Positions 5,634 through 5,994 of a DNA stretch of 5,994 nucleotides are shown piece after piece. The position numbers were made by a program, and so were the translations under genes. The stretch covers positions 3,034-9,027 of the forward strand of contig JAHDGO010000066.1 of NCBI GenBank assembly GCA_020627605.1. The letters are read 5' to 3'. Numbering within the stretch: position 1 is the first letter of the stretch; each line of letters starts with the position of its first letter. This stretch comes from Yoonia sp. GTDB lineage: Bacteria; Pseudomonadota; Alphaproteobacteria; Rhodobacterales; Rhodobacteraceae. The notes beneath the pieces are model-generated. The model worked only from the letters and a program-made list of their open reading frames with translations, had not been told where the DNA came from and ran no database searches.

Positions 5634-5994
5634 AGGGCTTCTCTAACCGCTGGTCGGACTTTCCCGACTACATCATCGGGATCACCAAGGAGATCTGGGA
5701 AGACCGCGGTATCGCCACGCTTGACCACTATTATGCGGAAGATATCCCTGTCCGCTCTCCCATGGGGATTCAGCAGGGCAACCGGGCTGTCATCGCCGCG
5801 ACCATGGCGACCTGCCATGAATTTCCCGACCGGCAGTTGTTCGGCGAGGATGTCATCTATTCCGACGATCCTGACCATGGGCTGTTGTCCTCCCACCGTC
5901 TGATCACGCAAGCCACCCACCTGCGCGATGGTCAGTTCGGCCCGGCCAGCGGCAAGAAATGGACCGTCCGCGTGATCGCCGACTGTGCGGCCAG
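5630..5994 (+). CDS. NTF2/SnoaL-like protein, N-terminal part (runs off the window)
   Basis: The frame from the ATG at 5630 is open to the last base, giving 121 complete codons. It begins MKGFSNRWSDFPDYIIGIT, then has EIWEDRGIATLDHYYAEDIPVRSPMG (21-46), QGNRAVIAATMATCHEFPDRQLFGEDVIYS (49-78) and an SSHRLITQATHLRDG stretch (87-101). A helix carrying a W, then a YYAEDI-type strand, then a conserved FPD with acidic residues is the SnoaL/NTF2-like (ester cyclase-like) pattern. It resembles the fold of the broken gene at 2829-3856, whose second half has the matching MPDRK. The ATG overlaps the TGA of the regulator by four bases (ATGA), so it belongs to the same operon. Whether it has one or two NTF2 domains cannot be seen. 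It has no signal peptide, so it is probably cytoplasmic. Function unknown. Confidence 0.82.
   Translation, partial: MKGFSNRWSDFPDYIIGITKEIWEDRGIATLDHYYAEDIPVRSPMGIQQGNRAVIAATMATCHEFPDRQLFGEDVIYSDDPDHGLLSSHRLITQATHLRDGQFGPASGKKWTVRVIADCAA

Overview
The window looks like part of a catabolic operon from a marine alphaproteobacterium, most likely Rhodobacterales (Roseobacter group). This rests on the fairly high GC content, the alphaproteobacterial protein sequences, and a histidinol-dehydrogenase-like protein of the sulfopropanediol dehydrogenase (HpsN) type. The placement is from recognition by eye; no search was run.

Layout: all genes are on the + strand and nearly continuous. Bases 1-217 are a more AT-rich leader with no convincing gene. 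It carries two LacI-type operator palindromes (67-82 and 191-206), the second one abutting the Shine-Dalgarno of the first gene. Then come: a MalK/UgpC-type ABC importer ATPase (218-1264); a 69-codon remnant of an FAD-dependent GMC alcohol dehydrogenase with its middle deleted (1269-1478); an HpsN-like NAD-dependent polyol dehydrogenase (1500-2828); a tandem two-domain NTF2/SnoaL-like protein broken by a frameshift near 3525 (2829-3856); a classical short-chain dehydrogenase (3853-4614); a LacI-family regulator (4614-5633); and the start of another NTF2/SnoaL-like gene that runs off the end (5630-5994). From HpsN onward the junctions are TAAATG, ATGA, TAATG and ATGA, so translation is probably coupled.

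Proposed working: an ABC importer, of which only the ATPase is seen here, brings in a small polyol or related polar alcohol. Up to three dehydrogenases (GMC, HpsN-like, SDR) oxidise it, and two NTF2-like proteins of unknown role assist or act on an intermediate. The LacI protein, encoded inside the operon, probably binds the two upstream palindromes and so controls its own synthesis. HpsN homologues oxidise (R)-2,3-dihydroxypropane-1-sulfonate (DHPS) to (R)-sulfolactate. No sulfolactate-processing gene is visible, so DHPS is one candidate substrate, not a conclusion.

The most notable points are the twin operators, the internally deleted GMC gene, and the frameshift in the tandem NTF2-like gene. 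Two lesions in one operon suggest either a pathway decaying in this strain or errors in the assembly.
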